A DNA stretch of 64,000 nt from Nioella aestuarii (GTDB lineage Bacteria; Pseudomonadota; Alphaproteobacteria; Rhodobacterales; Rhodobacteraceae), in assembly GCF_050896395.1 (NCBI RefSeq), contig NZ_JBPBBA010000007.1, positions 68,747 through 132,746 of the forward strand, in the 5' to 3' direction. How positions within the stretch are numbered: position 1 is the first letter of the stretch; each line of letters opens with the position of its first letter. Both the position numbers and the translations under genes were made by a program. Below, piece by piece: positions 25,582 to 34,181 of the stretch. The notes under the pieces were generated by a model, which was not told the DNA's origin, did no database searches, and was given only the letters and a program-made list of their open reading frames with translations.

Positions 25582-25666
25582 GGGTTTCGCCGCCTTACGG
25601 CGACGACCCGCGGGGGGCTCTGCCCCCCCGCACCCCCCGGAGTATTTTCACCAAGAAGAAGGGAAG
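25582..25666. repeat. Dispersed hairpin-rich intergenic repeat, copy 1 (downstream of dnaA)
   Basis: Two blocks. Block A (25582-25615) begins GGGTTTCGCCGCCTT and forms a GC hairpin (CGCCGCC with GGCG). A second hairpin of G and C runs follows (GGGGGGC with GCCCCCC). Block B (25638-25663) is CGGAGTATTTTCACCAAGAA and abuts the dnaA stop codon. Both blocks recur at 58583-58762, there too ending exactly at the stop of a minus-strand gene. I recall similar blocks as common between genes in Rhodobacterales, but could not check. It may act as a transcription end signal for dnaA. Confidence 0.6.
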
Positions 25667-25667
25667 A

Positions 25668-27059
25668 TCATGCCTCCAGCATCCGCCGCAGCAATTCCGC
25701 GTCTTCTGCAATCTGGCTGTCGATCGAGATCAGCTCCTCGATCTTGCGTACTCCGTGCAGGATCGTGGTGTGATCGCGCCCCCCGAACTTGCGCCCGATT
25801 TCGGGCAAGCTGCGGGTGGTCAGTTTCTTGCACAGATACATCGCCATCTGACGCGGCCGCGCGATGTTGCGGGCGCGGCTCGGGCTCATCAGATCGGACT
25901 GGCGCAGGTGGTAATGTTCGCAGGTCTTCTTGATGATTTCGTCCATAGTGACCTTGCGGTCAGAGGCGCGCAGGATGTCGGAAAGGCATTCCTGCGTCAG
26001 GTCCATGGTGATTTCACAACCGATGAGATCGGCAAAAGCGAAGAGCCGTGTCAACGCACCTTCCAGAACGCGGACATTGGACGAGATGCGGTGCGCGATG
26101 AATTCCAGCACACCGGCTGCGATCTTGAGATCGGGGGTGCGCTCTCGCTGCGCTTCGACCTTTTGCTGAAGGATCCCAAGCCGCAGCTCGTAGTCCGTGG
26201 GGTGCAGGTCGACGACAAGGCCGCACTGAAGCCGTGAGGCGATGCGGTTGTCGAGTTCTTCCATATCAACCGGGGCGCGGTCGCCCGAGATGATGATCTG
26301 CTTGCCCAGTTCCACCAGCGCATTGAACGTGTGGAAGAACTCTTCCTGCGTCGAATTCTTGCCGGCAATGAACTGCACGTCATCGACCATAAGCACGTCG
26401 ATCGAGCGAAACACCTCTTTGAAGGACAGCGTGTCCTGATCGCGCAGCGCGCGGATGAAGCGGTACATGAACTGTTCCGCCGAAAGGTAGATGACCTTGA
26501 GATCGGGTTTGTTGTTGCGCAACTCCCACGCGATGGCGTGCATCAGGTGCGTCTTACCAAGGCCGACCCCGCCATAGAGGAAGAGGGGGTTGAACGAGAC
26601 CGGTCCGCCCTCGGCCACGCGACGGGCGGCGGCATGGGCCAGCTCATTGGGCTTGCCGACGACGAAATCGGAGAAGGTGAAATTGGGGTTAAGGGCAGAA
26701 TCGGGCAGGTCATGACCAGCTGAGCGAGGCGCAGCCGCACGCGGCGTGGACGAAGCCTTGGCAGAGTTGGTGGCGCGTGCCGGGGTCTGTGACCGCTCAG
26801 CCGAAGGGACCTTGCCTTGCGCGTCAACGGAAAACTCGATCCGGTCCACTTCGGCACCCGCAGACATCATGTGCCGCAGAATCATGTCCCCAAAATGCTG
26901 GGACACCCAGGTGCCGATGAAGCTGGTCGGAACGACAAGCTGCGCAGTGCGATCTTCGATTCCGTCAAATGCGATCGGCTCGATCCAAGCCGAGAAGTTG
27001 TTCTTTCCCACTGACTTCAGCAGTTCGCCCCGAACGTGTCCCCATTCGTCGTGTGTCAT
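25668..27059 (-). CDS. dnaA: Chromosomal replication initiator protein DnaA
   Basis: 463 residues. Domain I (1-80) starts HDEWGHVRGELLKSVGKNNF. Domain II is a low-complexity linker rich in Ala, Ser and Pro (about 81-120). Domain III is the AAA+ ATPase, with Walker A GGVGLGKT at 163-170 and Walker B VLMVDDVQFIAGK. Domain IV ends with the DNA-binding signature GGRDHTTILHGVRKIEEL. Length matches alphaproteobacterial DnaA. The upstream 580 bases are non-coding and carry a cluster of GANTC sites. Confidence 0.98.
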   Translation of the reverse strand: MTHDEWGHVRGELLKSVGKNNFSAWIEPIAFDGIEDRTAQLVVPTSFIGTWVSQHFGDMILRHMMSAGAEVDRIEFSVDAQGKVPSAERSQTPARATNSAKASSTPRAAAPRSAGHDLPDSALNPNFTFSDFVVGKPNELAHAAARRVAEGGPVSFNPLFLYGGVGLGKTHLMHAIAWELRNNKPDLKVIYLSAEQFMYRFIRALRDQDTLSFKEVFRSIDVLMVDDVQFIAGKNSTQEEFFHTFNALVELGKQIIISGDRAPVDMEELDNRIASRLQCGLVVDLHPTDYELRLGILQQKVEAQRERTPDLKIAAGVLEFIAHRISSNVRVLEGALTRLFAFADLIGCEITMDLTQECLSDILRASDRKVTMDEIIKKTCEHYHLRQSDLMSPSRARNIARPRQMAMYLCKKLTTRSLPEIGRKFGGRDHTTILHGVRKIEELISIDSQIAEDAELLRRMLEA

Positions 27060-27640
27060 CCTGTTCCCTTCATTCTTAGAACACGGTCCTTTTGCGGACC
27101 TGTGCGGGCGATCCGTTTGCCGCCCTAACCCTTTGCCTTCACGATCCTCGATAAGCCTATGTCACCCTGCGCATGACTGATGCGGAAACCGCACCTTGCC
27201 CCGCCATGCGCACGGAAGGGAGATGACCGAAACCGGCCGATCAGACACCTTCAACTCGGCAAACCCGCGAGATCACCCGGCTCTGACGGCCGTGTGGTGA
27301 TTCGTGCGAATATTCCCAGGTTGGAGGTCTCCGGACGTGCGCATTGGTGTCGGATTTGCTCCTCCAGGCCACTGACGCACCCTGCAATCGTGGTACAGAA
27401 CCAACTGCACCAGATCGTCAGGTCTCAGGCGCGGTGATAGGGTCAATTCGTCCCCAAAGAGAGTTGCCCCTCAGCCTATCCGCGCCCGATGTCCCCCCAG
27501 ACTATGTGAATCGCTAAGACCCAAGCTAGCGGGACTCTAGCGGCCCCCGCAACGAAACTTCGCGCTTGACTCTGACCTATCTGAAAACGAATCCCGCGGG
27601 CCCGATCTAAGGGCGCTGAGAACAAGGAAAATTCGAGGAA
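27060..27640 (-). promoter_or_regulatory. dnaA upstream non-coding region with GANTC (CcrM) cluster
   Basis: No plausible gene is visible in these 580 bases. GANTC sites occur at 27299, 27508, 27533, 27568 and 27589; four of the five fall within 86 bases. GANTC is the target of the cell-cycle methylase CcrM in alphaproteobacteria, and in Caulobacter such sites modulate dnaA transcription. The region should hold the dnaA promoter, but I could not pick a convincing -35/-10 pair. No DnaA box matching TTWTNCACA was found here on either strand, so it does not look like a replication origin. Confidence 0.55.
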
Positions 27641-27641
27641 C

Positions 27642-27672
27642 AAAAAAAGGCGCCCCCTAGGGACGCCTTGTT
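27642..27672 (-). terminator. Rho-independent terminator of rpsT
   Basis: Read on the minus strand, 22 bases after the rpsT stop, AAGGCGTCCC and GGGGCGCCTT pair around a short loop and are followed by a run of seven T. This is a textbook intrinsic terminator. The stem has one internal mismatch. Confidence 0.88.
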
Positions 27673-27694
27673 TTCAAGGTGTTGCCGCCTTGCC

Positions 27695-27961
27695 TCAGGC
27701 GCCGAGTGCTTTCACACGTGCGGACAGACGAGACATTTTGCGGGCAACAGTGTTCTTATGCAGAACGCCTTTTGTAACGCCACGCATCAGCTCGGGCTGA
27801 ACGTCGCGCAGGGCGGCCTTTGCGGCCTCCTGATCGCCGGACGCGATGGCCTCTTCGGCTTTCCGCAGGTAGGTGCGAATGCGCGAACGGCGGGCTTTGT
27901 TGATGGCTGCGCGACGCTCGTTCTGACGAGCGCGTTTCTTGGCTTGAGGCGAATTTGCCAT
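27695..27961 (-). CDS. rpsT: 30S ribosomal protein S20
   Basis: 88 residues, very basic, starting ANSPQAKKRARQNERRAAIN, the conserved S20 N-terminus that contacts 16S rRNA. The C-terminal helix ends VARKMSRLSARVKAL. Length is right. It is a monocistronic unit with its own terminator downstream, located upstream of dnaA on the same strand, an arrangement common in Rhodobacteraceae. AGGGAACCGAG lies just before the start. Confidence 0.98.
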   Translation of the reverse strand: MANSPQAKKRARQNERRAAINKARRSRIRTYLRKAEEAIASGDQEAAKAALRDVQPELMRGVTKGVLHKNTVARKMSRLSARVKALGA

Positions 27962-28163
27962 GTCTCGGTTCCCTTCGTGGGTTCAATGTCTAACTTTTAG
28001 CGCTGAAGGCCCACGACCAAGGGTTCGAAACCGGTCGACTCCGGCCAAAGCGGGCCTCACGCGCATGTCTGGCGGCGCTATTAGGCCAATCGTGTCGGAA
28101 AGGGAAGACCTAATGCGGTCAAGGCCGCTAGTCTGGTCTTAACATATCAACCGAGGGGAAACC

Positions 28164-29216
28164 GTGCAGCATCTTTCCAATCCGTTCCGAGGACAGGGCC
28201 TGTCCAACCTGTCCGACGCGCCTGCGCCCTCGACCGATGCCGAGGCTGTGGCCAGATTGTTGGCGCGATGCCCGGCCCATGCGGTCACGCCGCTCGCGTC
28301 TGCACCGGCATTGGCGGATCGTGCCGGGGTTGCTGCACTATGGGTCAAGGATGAGCGGGGTCGGATGGGGCTTGGCAGCTTCAAGGCGCTTGGCGCGGCC
28401 TACGTCATTGCCTGCGATGCTGTGGCAACGGGGGCAGAGGATCTGTCCAAAGCATTGGCGGGGCGGACTTATGTCACCGCCAGTGCGGGCAATCACGGCA
28501 TGTCGGTAGCGGCAGGCGCCCGTGTTTTCGGGGCGAAGGCGATCGTTCATATCGCTGAAACTGTCCCGGAAAGCTTTGCCGAACGGTTGCGGGAAAAGGG
28601 GGCAGAGGTTGTGCGCGCTGGTGCGGAATACGAGGCCAGCATGGCGTTGGCTGCCGAATCCGCTCGGGTAAATGACTATATCTTGCTGTCCGACAGTTCC
28701 TGGCCAGGTTACATGGACCGCCCGCACCGGCTGATGGAAGGCTATCTTCAGATGGCCGCCGAAGCATTGGACGATTGCCCCGAACCACCCACACATGTCT
28801 TTCTCCAGGCAGGCGTCGGCGGACTTGCGGGCGCGGTCGCTGCTCTGGTGCGCAAGCGTTTGGGCGATTCCCCCCGTGTTGTGGTTGTGGAACCGGACGC
28901 CGCCCCCGCGATCTACGAATCGATCAAGGCGGGTGGCTTTGTAGCAACCTCCGGTCCGGTCTCGGCCATGGGGCGGCTCGACTGCAAGGAAGCGTCGCTG
29001 ATCGCGCTGACGGGCCTGTCGCGGGATGCGGATGATTTTGTACTGATTACCGAAGAAGAGGCCGCCGATGCGCTGGCCCCGATGGCGGCGGAGGGGCTGG
29101 AAGGGTCTGAATCCGGCGTGGCAGGGGTTGCGGCGCTGTTGGCTGCGGGTCCGGGCGCGTTCGGCCTTGGACCAAACTCCTGCGTGCTGTGCTTCCTGTC
29201 GGAGGGGCCCGCATGA
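28164..29216 (+). CDS. Diaminopropionate ammonia-lyase-like PLP enzyme
   Basis: 350 residues, fold-type II PLP enzyme. The PLP lysine is in GLGSFKALGAAY, the asparagine loop in TASAGNHGMSVA and a glycine-rich phosphate loop in QAGVGGLAGAV. The segment DSSWPGYMDRPHRLMEGY is characteristic of diaminopropionate ammonia-lyases (YgeX/DpaL), which split 2,3-diaminopropionate to pyruvate and ammonia; related enzymes act on serine or threonine. The protein is about 50 residues shorter than E. coli YgeX. The GTG start has GAGGGGA upstream. First gene of a three-gene cluster; its stop overlaps the next ATG. Confidence 0.78.
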   Translation: MQHLSNPFRGQGLSNLSDAPAPSTDAEAVARLLARCPAHAVTPLASAPALADRAGVAALWVKDERGRMGLGSFKALGAAYVIACDAVATGAEDLSKALAGRTYVTASAGNHGMSVAAGARVFGAKAIVHIAETVPESFAERLREKGAEVVRAGAEYEASMALAAESARVNDYILLSDSSWPGYMDRPHRLMEGYLQMAAEALDDCPEPPTHVFLQAGVGGLAGAVAALVRKRLGDSPRVVVVEPDAAPAIYESIKAGGFVATSGPVSAMGRLDCKEASLIALTGLSRDADDFVLITEEEAADALAPMAAEGLEGSESGVAGVAALLAAGPGAFGLGPNSCVLCFLSEGPA

Positions 29217-30352
29217 CACGCGGTTTCCCCGAGGCCGAGTTCGCAGCCCGCGTCGCCCGTGCGCAAGGTTTGATGGCGGACCATGGTCTTGCGGCGCTGT
29301 TGCTGACCACTGAGCCGGAGGTTCGCTATTTCACCGGCTACATCACCCGCTTCTGGGAAAGCCCGACTCGGCCCTGGTTCGTGGTGCTGCCCGCCAGCGG
29401 CAAGCCGATTGCAGTGATCCCGGCCATCGGTGCCCCGGTTATGGCGCGCACATGGGTCGATGACATCCGCACATGGCGCGCGCCCGATTTGCACGATGAC
29501 GGTGTGACCCTTCTGGCGGATACGCTGCGCGAGGTCGCGGGTGACGGTCCGGTCGGTGTGCCGATGGGTCATGAAACCCATTTGCGGATGCCGCTCGCGG
29601 ATTATGACTGGCTTGGAACTTCGATGAATTTCGTTTCTGATCAGGGGATTATGCGGTCGCTTAGACTGGTCAAGTCCGAAGCTGAGATTGACAAGATCCG
29701 CACCGCCTGCGCCATCGCGGGCCGCGCCTTTGATCGGGTGGGGGAAATCGCTGCGCCGGGCGTGCCGCTGTCGCAGGTCTTCCGCCGGTTCCAGATGCTG
29801 TGTCTGGAGGAAGGGGCGGATTGGGTGCCCTATCTTGCCGGTGGCGCGGGGCCATTGGGGTATGATGACGTGATCTCGCCTGCATCCGATGCGCCGCTGG
29901 CGGCGGGGGATGTCTTGATGCTGGATACCGGAATGGTCTGGGACGGGTATTTCTGCGACTATGACCGGAATTTCGGGATCGGTGCAGTGGATGCACGTTG
30001 TCTTGAAGGGCACCGGAAGCTGATCGAAGCCGTTGATTGCGCAATGGAAATCGCGCGCCCCGGTGCGACTGCGGCGGAGCTGTTCCACGCGATGGACCGA
30101 ATTCTGACCGGAGGCGCGGGCGGGTCGGAGGCAGGACGATATGGTCACGGGCTGGGGATGCAGCTGACGGAATGGCCCTCACTCATCCCTGATGACCATA
30201 CGGTTCTGCAGCCCGGAATGGTGCTGACGCTGGAACCGGGGGTAGAGATAGCGGATGGGCAAATCCTTGTTCATGAAGAGAATATTGTCGTTCGGGACAC
30301 CGGGCCAGAGCGGCTTTCACCCTTTGCGGCCCCTGATCTGAGGATCCTGTGA
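29213..30352 (+). CDS. M24-family peptidase/hydrolase (Xaa-Pro peptidase or ectoine hydrolase-like)
   Basis: 379 residues. The N-terminal creatinase-like domain is followed by the pita-bread catalytic domain with the metal ligands in MLDTGMV, CDYDRNF, GHGLGMQL, TLEPGVE and VHEENIVV. All five ligand positions are present, so a dinuclear metal enzyme is expected. The family includes Xaa-Pro aminopeptidases, creatinase and the ectoine hydrolase EutD/DoeA. Context favours the last: a PLP lyase on one side and an EutA-like protein on the other. The start at 29213 gives the ATGA overlap with the upstream gene; a frame start at 29189 lies inside that gene. Confidence 0.8.
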   Translation: MTRGFPEAEFAARVARAQGLMADHGLAALLLTTEPEVRYFTGYITRFWESPTRPWFVVLPASGKPIAVIPAIGAPVMARTWVDDIRTWRAPDLHDDGVTLLADTLREVAGDGPVGVPMGHETHLRMPLADYDWLGTSMNFVSDQGIMRSLRLVKSEAEIDKIRTACAIAGRAFDRVGEIAAPGVPLSQVFRRFQMLCLEEGADWVPYLAGGAGPLGYDDVISPASDAPLAAGDVLMLDTGMVWDGYFCDYDRNFGIGAVDARCLEGHRKLIEAVDCAMEIARPGATAAELFHAMDRILTGGAGGSEAGRYGHGLGMQLTEWPSLIPDDHTVLQPGMVLTLEPGVEIADGQILVHEENIVVRDTGPERLSPFAAPDLRIL

Positions 30353-31089
30353 TGCAGTTCACCTATGACCTCGCCCCGCAGCTTGGAACCCAAGCCACAA
30401 TCGGACTGGTTACCTTGCAGTCCGATGAGACTATCGAACATGACATGCGGCGGATCTTCCCTTTGGATGGCGTGGCTTACTATGTCACCCGTGTGCCGAG
30501 CGGGACCGAGGTGACCAATGACACGCTGGCCGAGATGGAGGGCAATCTGACTGGCGCGGCATCCCTGTTTCCAGCGCCTACCCGGTTCGATGTGGTGGGC
30601 TACGGCTGCACATCCGGCACCTCAGTCATCGGTGCGGATGTGGTTGCGGATATGGTCAAAAAAGGCTGTGAAACGAAAGCAGTAACCGATCCATTGACGG
30701 GGCTGATCACAGCCTGCCAACACCTGGGAATTCAACGCCTAGCGGTGCTGTCGCCTTACGTGGCAGAGGTCAACAGCTCGCTCATTTCGGCGCTGGGCCG
30801 GGCCGGGATCGAGGTGGCGCTTTTGGGCACATTCAACGAAGAACGCGAGGAATTTGCTGCGCGGATCGCGCCAGACTCCATCGCGGATGCTGCGGAAACC
30901 CTTGCGAAACAAGGCGATTTCGACGCGCTGTTCCTGTCCTGCACCAATCTGCGCACGTTAGATGTGATCGACCGGATCGAGACCGCGACGGGCCTGCCGG
31001 TGCTGTCTTCGAACCAGGTTATGGGTTGGCATATGGCCCGTCTGGCGGGAGTGGACCCGCTGCAACGGTTCGGTCGCTTGATGCGCTGA
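30352..31089 (+). CDS. Asp/Glu racemase-fold protein (maleate isomerase/EutA-like)
   Basis: 245 residues of the Asp/Glu racemase superfamily, in the maleate isomerase/arylmalonate decarboxylase/EutA branch. The two catalytic cysteines are in VGYGCTSGTS (about residue 85) and LFLSCTNLRT (about 200). The first loop GLVTLQSDETIEHDM and PVLSSNQVMGWHMA are typical. EutA occurs in ectoine utilisation clusters, but its reaction is unsettled. The ATG at 30352 overlaps the previous stop, with AGGA at 30341. A hairpin follows the gene. Confidence 0.78.
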   Translation: MQFTYDLAPQLGTQATIGLVTLQSDETIEHDMRRIFPLDGVAYYVTRVPSGTEVTNDTLAEMEGNLTGAASLFPAPTRFDVVGYGCTSGTSVIGADVVADMVKKGCETKAVTDPLTGLITACQHLGIQRLAVLSPYVAEVNSSLISALGRAGIEVALLGTFNEEREEFAARIAPDSIADAAETLAKQGDFDALFLSCTNLRTLDVIDRIETATGLPVLSSNQVMGWHMARLAGVDPLQRFGRLMR

Positions 31090-31104
31090 AACCCCTGAAA
31101 AACT

Positions 31105-31140
31105 GGGGGGTGCCATCCGTAAGCCGGGCCTGCACCCCCT
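31105..31140 (+). terminator. GC-rich hairpin after the EutA-like gene
   Basis: GGGGGTGC (31106-31113) pairs with GCACCCCC (31132-31139) around an 18-base loop, 16 bases after the stop codon and between convergent genes. There is no T run, so it is at best a weak or factor-assisted terminator, or a stabilising structure. Confidence 0.45.
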
Positions 31141-31185
31141 GCGCACCCACCCGTACATACGGAAGCGGCGTGTCACAAGGCGGTG

Positions 31186-32214
31186 TTAGCGGGCGCGGGC
31201 CTGTGCGAAGGACAGCAAGCGACGGCTTTGCTCATCCCAAAGGTGCAGCCTTGCATTGGCCAGACTTTCGCGGATCGTCATGCGATTTCGCCCCGCCAGT
31301 TCCGCATGATCGCGAAGCACCTCGGGTAGCCGATAGAACGGAATGCGGCTGTATAGGTGATGAACGTGGTGAATGCCGATATTGGCACTGAGCCATTGCA
31401 GAACGGCGGGCATCACGTAATGAGAGCTTCCGTTCAGGGCAGCGTCGTGCACCTGCCAGTTTTCCTCGGCGTCCCATTGGGTCGTTTCGAACTGGTGCTG
31501 GACGTAGAACAGCCACATGCCAGCAGTTGCCGCCAGCAGGGTCGAGGGCAGGAAGATCAGCAGAATGGGCATCACCCCGCCAAAATAGAGCATCAGCCCC
31601 AGACCGATCAGAATCGCTGCATTGGTGCCCATGGCGCTGATCCAGTATTTGGCACTGGCCATCAGGCCAAGCGGCAGGCGATTTTGCAGGAAGAACAGAT
31701 AGCCCGGCCCAAGGCCGAACAGCACCACCGGGTTGCGGTAGAGCCGGTACATCAGACGACCCATGGGCGACAGCGCGCGATATTCCGCAACGGTCATCGT
31801 ATGAACATCGCCGATGCCGCGCCGACCCAGATTGCCGGAATTGCTGTGATGGATCGAATGGGTGCGCCGCCACACGTCATAGGGTGTCAGCGTCAGCACA
31901 CCCAGAACCCGGCCAAGCCAGTCGCTGACCGTGCGGTTGTTGAAAAACGCGCCGTGGCCGCAATCATGCTGGATGCAGAAAAGCCGCAGCAGGAAGGCCG
32001 CGTTGACCGAAGAGATCGCAAGGGTCAGCCAGTAGCTGATGGAGAGCGACCACCAGGCCAGCACCCAAAGTAACAGGAAAGGACCGATCGTGATGGCCAG
32101 CTCATACGAGCTGCGTACCGCGTTCGGTTCCCGATATTTCGCGAGGATCTTGATCCAGTCCCGTGCCGCGCGCTGTTCAGGCTGATGCCCGGTTCGTTCA
32201 GTGTGATCGGACAT
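31186..32214 (-). CDS. Membrane fatty acid desaturase
   Basis: 342 residues with four or more membrane segments and the three histidine boxes of the diiron desaturases: HDCGH (first box), HSIHH (second) and HHVHH (third). The third box in GIHHVHHLYSRIP is typical of acyl-lipid delta-12/omega-3-like or beta-carotene hydroxylase-related desaturases. It should introduce a double bond into membrane acyl chains using oxygen; the position of the bond cannot be read from the sequence. Monocistronic, flanked by convergent and same-strand gaps without other genes. Confidence 0.85.
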   Translation of the reverse strand: MSDHTERTGHQPEQRAARDWIKILAKYREPNAVRSSYELAITIGPFLLLWVLAWWSLSISYWLTLAISSVNAAFLLRLFCIQHDCGHGAFFNNRTVSDWLGRVLGVLTLTPYDVWRRTHSIHHSNSGNLGRRGIGDVHTMTVAEYRALSPMGRLMYRLYRNPVVLFGLGPGYLFFLQNRLPLGLMASAKYWISAMGTNAAILIGLGLMLYFGGVMPILLIFLPSTLLAATAGMWLFYVQHQFETTQWDAEENWQVHDAALNGSSHYVMPAVLQWLSANIGIHHVHHLYSRIPFYRLPEVLRDHAELAGRNRMTIRESLANARLHLWDEQSRRLLSFAQARAR

Positions 32215-32372
32215 ATGCCTGCATTTTCTTGTCTGTGTCCCTTGCCCCTTACACGAGGAATGGGGGTTCGCCTATGACACAATGTGATTTTGCCGCGAAA
32301 ACACGCATAAGTTGTCCCGGACGGCGCAATTGACACTTGGGTAGGCCCCCGCTTGCGCGGGGATAACAGGGA

Positions 32373-33149
32373 TCAGCGGTCGCGGAACTGGGCTTCGCGC
32401 TTTTCGAGGAAGGCGGCCATGCCTTCCTTCTGATCTTCGCTGGCGAACATCGAGTGGAACAGACGACGTTCGAATTTCAGCCCTTCGGCCAGCGTGGTTT
32501 CATAGCTGCGGTTCACCGCCTCTTTCGCGGCCATAGACGAGATCAGCGATTTCTCCGCGATCTTGGCTGCGGCGCCCATGGCTTCGTCCATCAGCTTCTT
32601 GGCTGGGACAACGCGGCTGACAAGGCCAGAACGTTCGGCTTCTTCCGCATCCATGAACCGGCCGGTCAGGTTCATATCCATGGCTTTCGACTTGCCGACA
32701 AAGCGGGTCAGGCGCTGACTGCCGCCCATGCCGGCGATGACGCCAAGGTTGATCTCGGGCTGGCCGAACTTGGCAGTGTCGCTGGCAATGATGAAATCGC
32801 AGGCCATCGCCAGTTCGCAACCGCCACCAAGCGCATAGCCGGACACGGCGGCAATGATCGGCTTGCGGATGCGGATCATCCGGTCGGATGCATCGGCGAA
32901 GAGATCTTCTGTGAAGACCTCGGTATAGCTTTTCTCCGACATCTCCTTGATGTCTGCCCCGGCGGCGAAGGCTTTTTCCGACCCCGTGATGACCACGCAG
33001 CGCACCTTGTCGTTCACGTCGGCGCTTTCCAGCGCATCGCAGAGCTCGGCCAGAAGCTTGGTGTTCAGCGCATTCAGCGCGTCAGGCCGGTTCAGTTTGA
33101 TAAGGCAGATATGGTCTTCGATCTCGACGATCAGGGTCTCGTAGGCCAT
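32373..33149 (-). CDS. Enoyl-CoA hydratase
   Basis: 258 residues, full-length crotonase. Both catalytic glutamates are present, in ALGGGCELAMACD and FGQPEINLGVIAG, and the oxyanion-hole segment is TGSEKAFAAGADIKEM. It should hydrate 2-enoyl-CoA to 3-hydroxyacyl-CoA in fatty acid or aromatic degradation. It contrasts with the crotonase at 15633, which lacks these residues. It is on the same strand as mutM, which lies upstream with a 66-base gap, so cotranscription is possible. Confidence 0.9.
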   Translation of the reverse strand: MAYETLIVEIEDHICLIKLNRPDALNALNTKLLAELCDALESADVNDKVRCVVITGSEKAFAAGADIKEMSEKSYTEVFTEDLFADASDRMIRIRKPIIAAVSGYALGGGCELAMACDFIIASDTAKFGQPEINLGVIAGMGGSQRLTRFVGKSKAMDMNLTGRFMDAEEAERSGLVSRVVPAKKLMDEAMGAAAKIAEKSLISSMAAKEAVNRSYETTLAEGLKFERRLFHSMFASEDQKEGMAAFLEKREAQFRDR

Positions 33150-33215
33150 TCGGTCCGTCCCGGTATTGTTGTCCCTCGGATGCGAAGGGTTATCAGCCCC
33201 GTCGCGCGGTTCAAG

Positions 33216-34079
33216 CTATCTTTGACAGGAAGGGCAGTAGAAGCTGGATCGCCCTGACTGCACGATCCGGCGGATGGTTGCCGAACAGCCGGGGGTGGCG
33301 CAAGGGGCGCCTTCGCGGCCATAGACCTGAAAATTATGTTGAAAATAGCCCAGTTCGCCGTCGGTCTGGCGATGATCACGCAAGCTGGAGCCGCCTGCCT
33401 CAATGGCCTCTGACAGCACATCACGAATGATCGGTACCAGCGCCTCGCAACGTTGCGTTGCTATGCGGCCTGCCTGCCGTTTGGGCGAAATCTGTGCGCG
33501 GAAGAGCACTTCGCAGACGTAGATGTTGCCCAGGCCCGCTACGATTCGCTGATCCAGAAGGGCCGATTTGATCGGCATTTTGCGGTCTTTCAGCCGGGCC
33601 GCGAGGTAAGGTCCGTCGAAGGCATTGCCGAACGGTTCGGGACCGATCGCGGACAGCAGCGGGTGGGTGTCCTGCAGCGCCGTTTCCATCAGGTCCATCG
33701 CACCGAAGCGTCGGGGGTCGTTGAAGGTGATCCGCGCGCCGCCCTCCATATCCAGAACGACATGATCGTGTTTCTCGGGCGCGGGGTGGTCGTGGTGGAA
33801 CTGGCCAGGCATATCGCGGCCCTGCGCGCCCGAGACCAGCATCCGACCCGACATGCCCAGATGGATCAGCAGGGTTTCACCGGTATCCAGGTCTGCGAGG
33901 ATGTATTTCGACCGCCGCCGCAGCCGATCCACCCGCGCGCCGGTCAGCCGCGCGGCCATATCGGGCGGGAAGGGCCATCGCAGGTCGGGGCGGCGGATAT
34001 CGGCTTTTCTGATGCGTTCCCCCTCCATCACGGGGGCCAGCCCGCGACGGACTGTCTCGACTTCGGGCAGTTCGGGCAT
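33216..34079 (-). CDS. mutM: Formamidopyrimidine-DNA glycosylase
   Basis: 287 residues. The N-terminus PELPEVETVRRGL provides the catalytic Pro and Glu after Met removal. The helix-two-turns-helix contains QRIVAGLGNIYVCE, and the C-terminus has the zinc finger CATPGC and CPSC. It excises 8-oxoguanine and ring-opened purines from DNA. The start at 34079 is certain because Pro1 must be the first residue; the open frame upstream is not coding for this protein. Divergent from ubiE across a 102-base gap, an arrangement common in alphaproteobacteria. Confidence 0.97.
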   Translation of the reverse strand: MPELPEVETVRRGLAPVMEGERIRKADIRRPDLRWPFPPDMAARLTGARVDRLRRRSKYILADLDTGETLLIHLGMSGRMLVSGAQGRDMPGQFHHDHPAPEKHDHVVLDMEGGARITFNDPRRFGAMDLMETALQDTHPLLSAIGPEPFGNAFDGPYLAARLKDRKMPIKSALLDQRIVAGLGNIYVCEVLFRAQISPKRQAGRIATQRCEALVPIIRDVLSEAIEAGGSSLRDHRQTDGELGYFQHNFQVYGREGAPCATPGCSATIRRIVQSGRSSFYCPSCQR

Positions 34080-34181
34080 GGCGGGCCTTTCCTTGAGGGG
34101 CGGCGCATTGTAACGCCACCGACAAGCCCTATAAGAAGGGAGAGTTTCTGGCGAGGGCAAGGCCCCCGGAAAGGATGAAAG

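Noticed and set aside
27180..27437. 85-codon plus-strand frame in the dnaA upstream region
   Set aside because: No ribosome site, no motif, and composition unlike neighbouring genes; the region is better explained as regulatory.
28018..28032. GGGTTCGAAACCG resembling a tRNA T-loop
   Set aside because: No acceptor stem, anticodon arm or D arm can be folded around it in the rpsT upstream gap.
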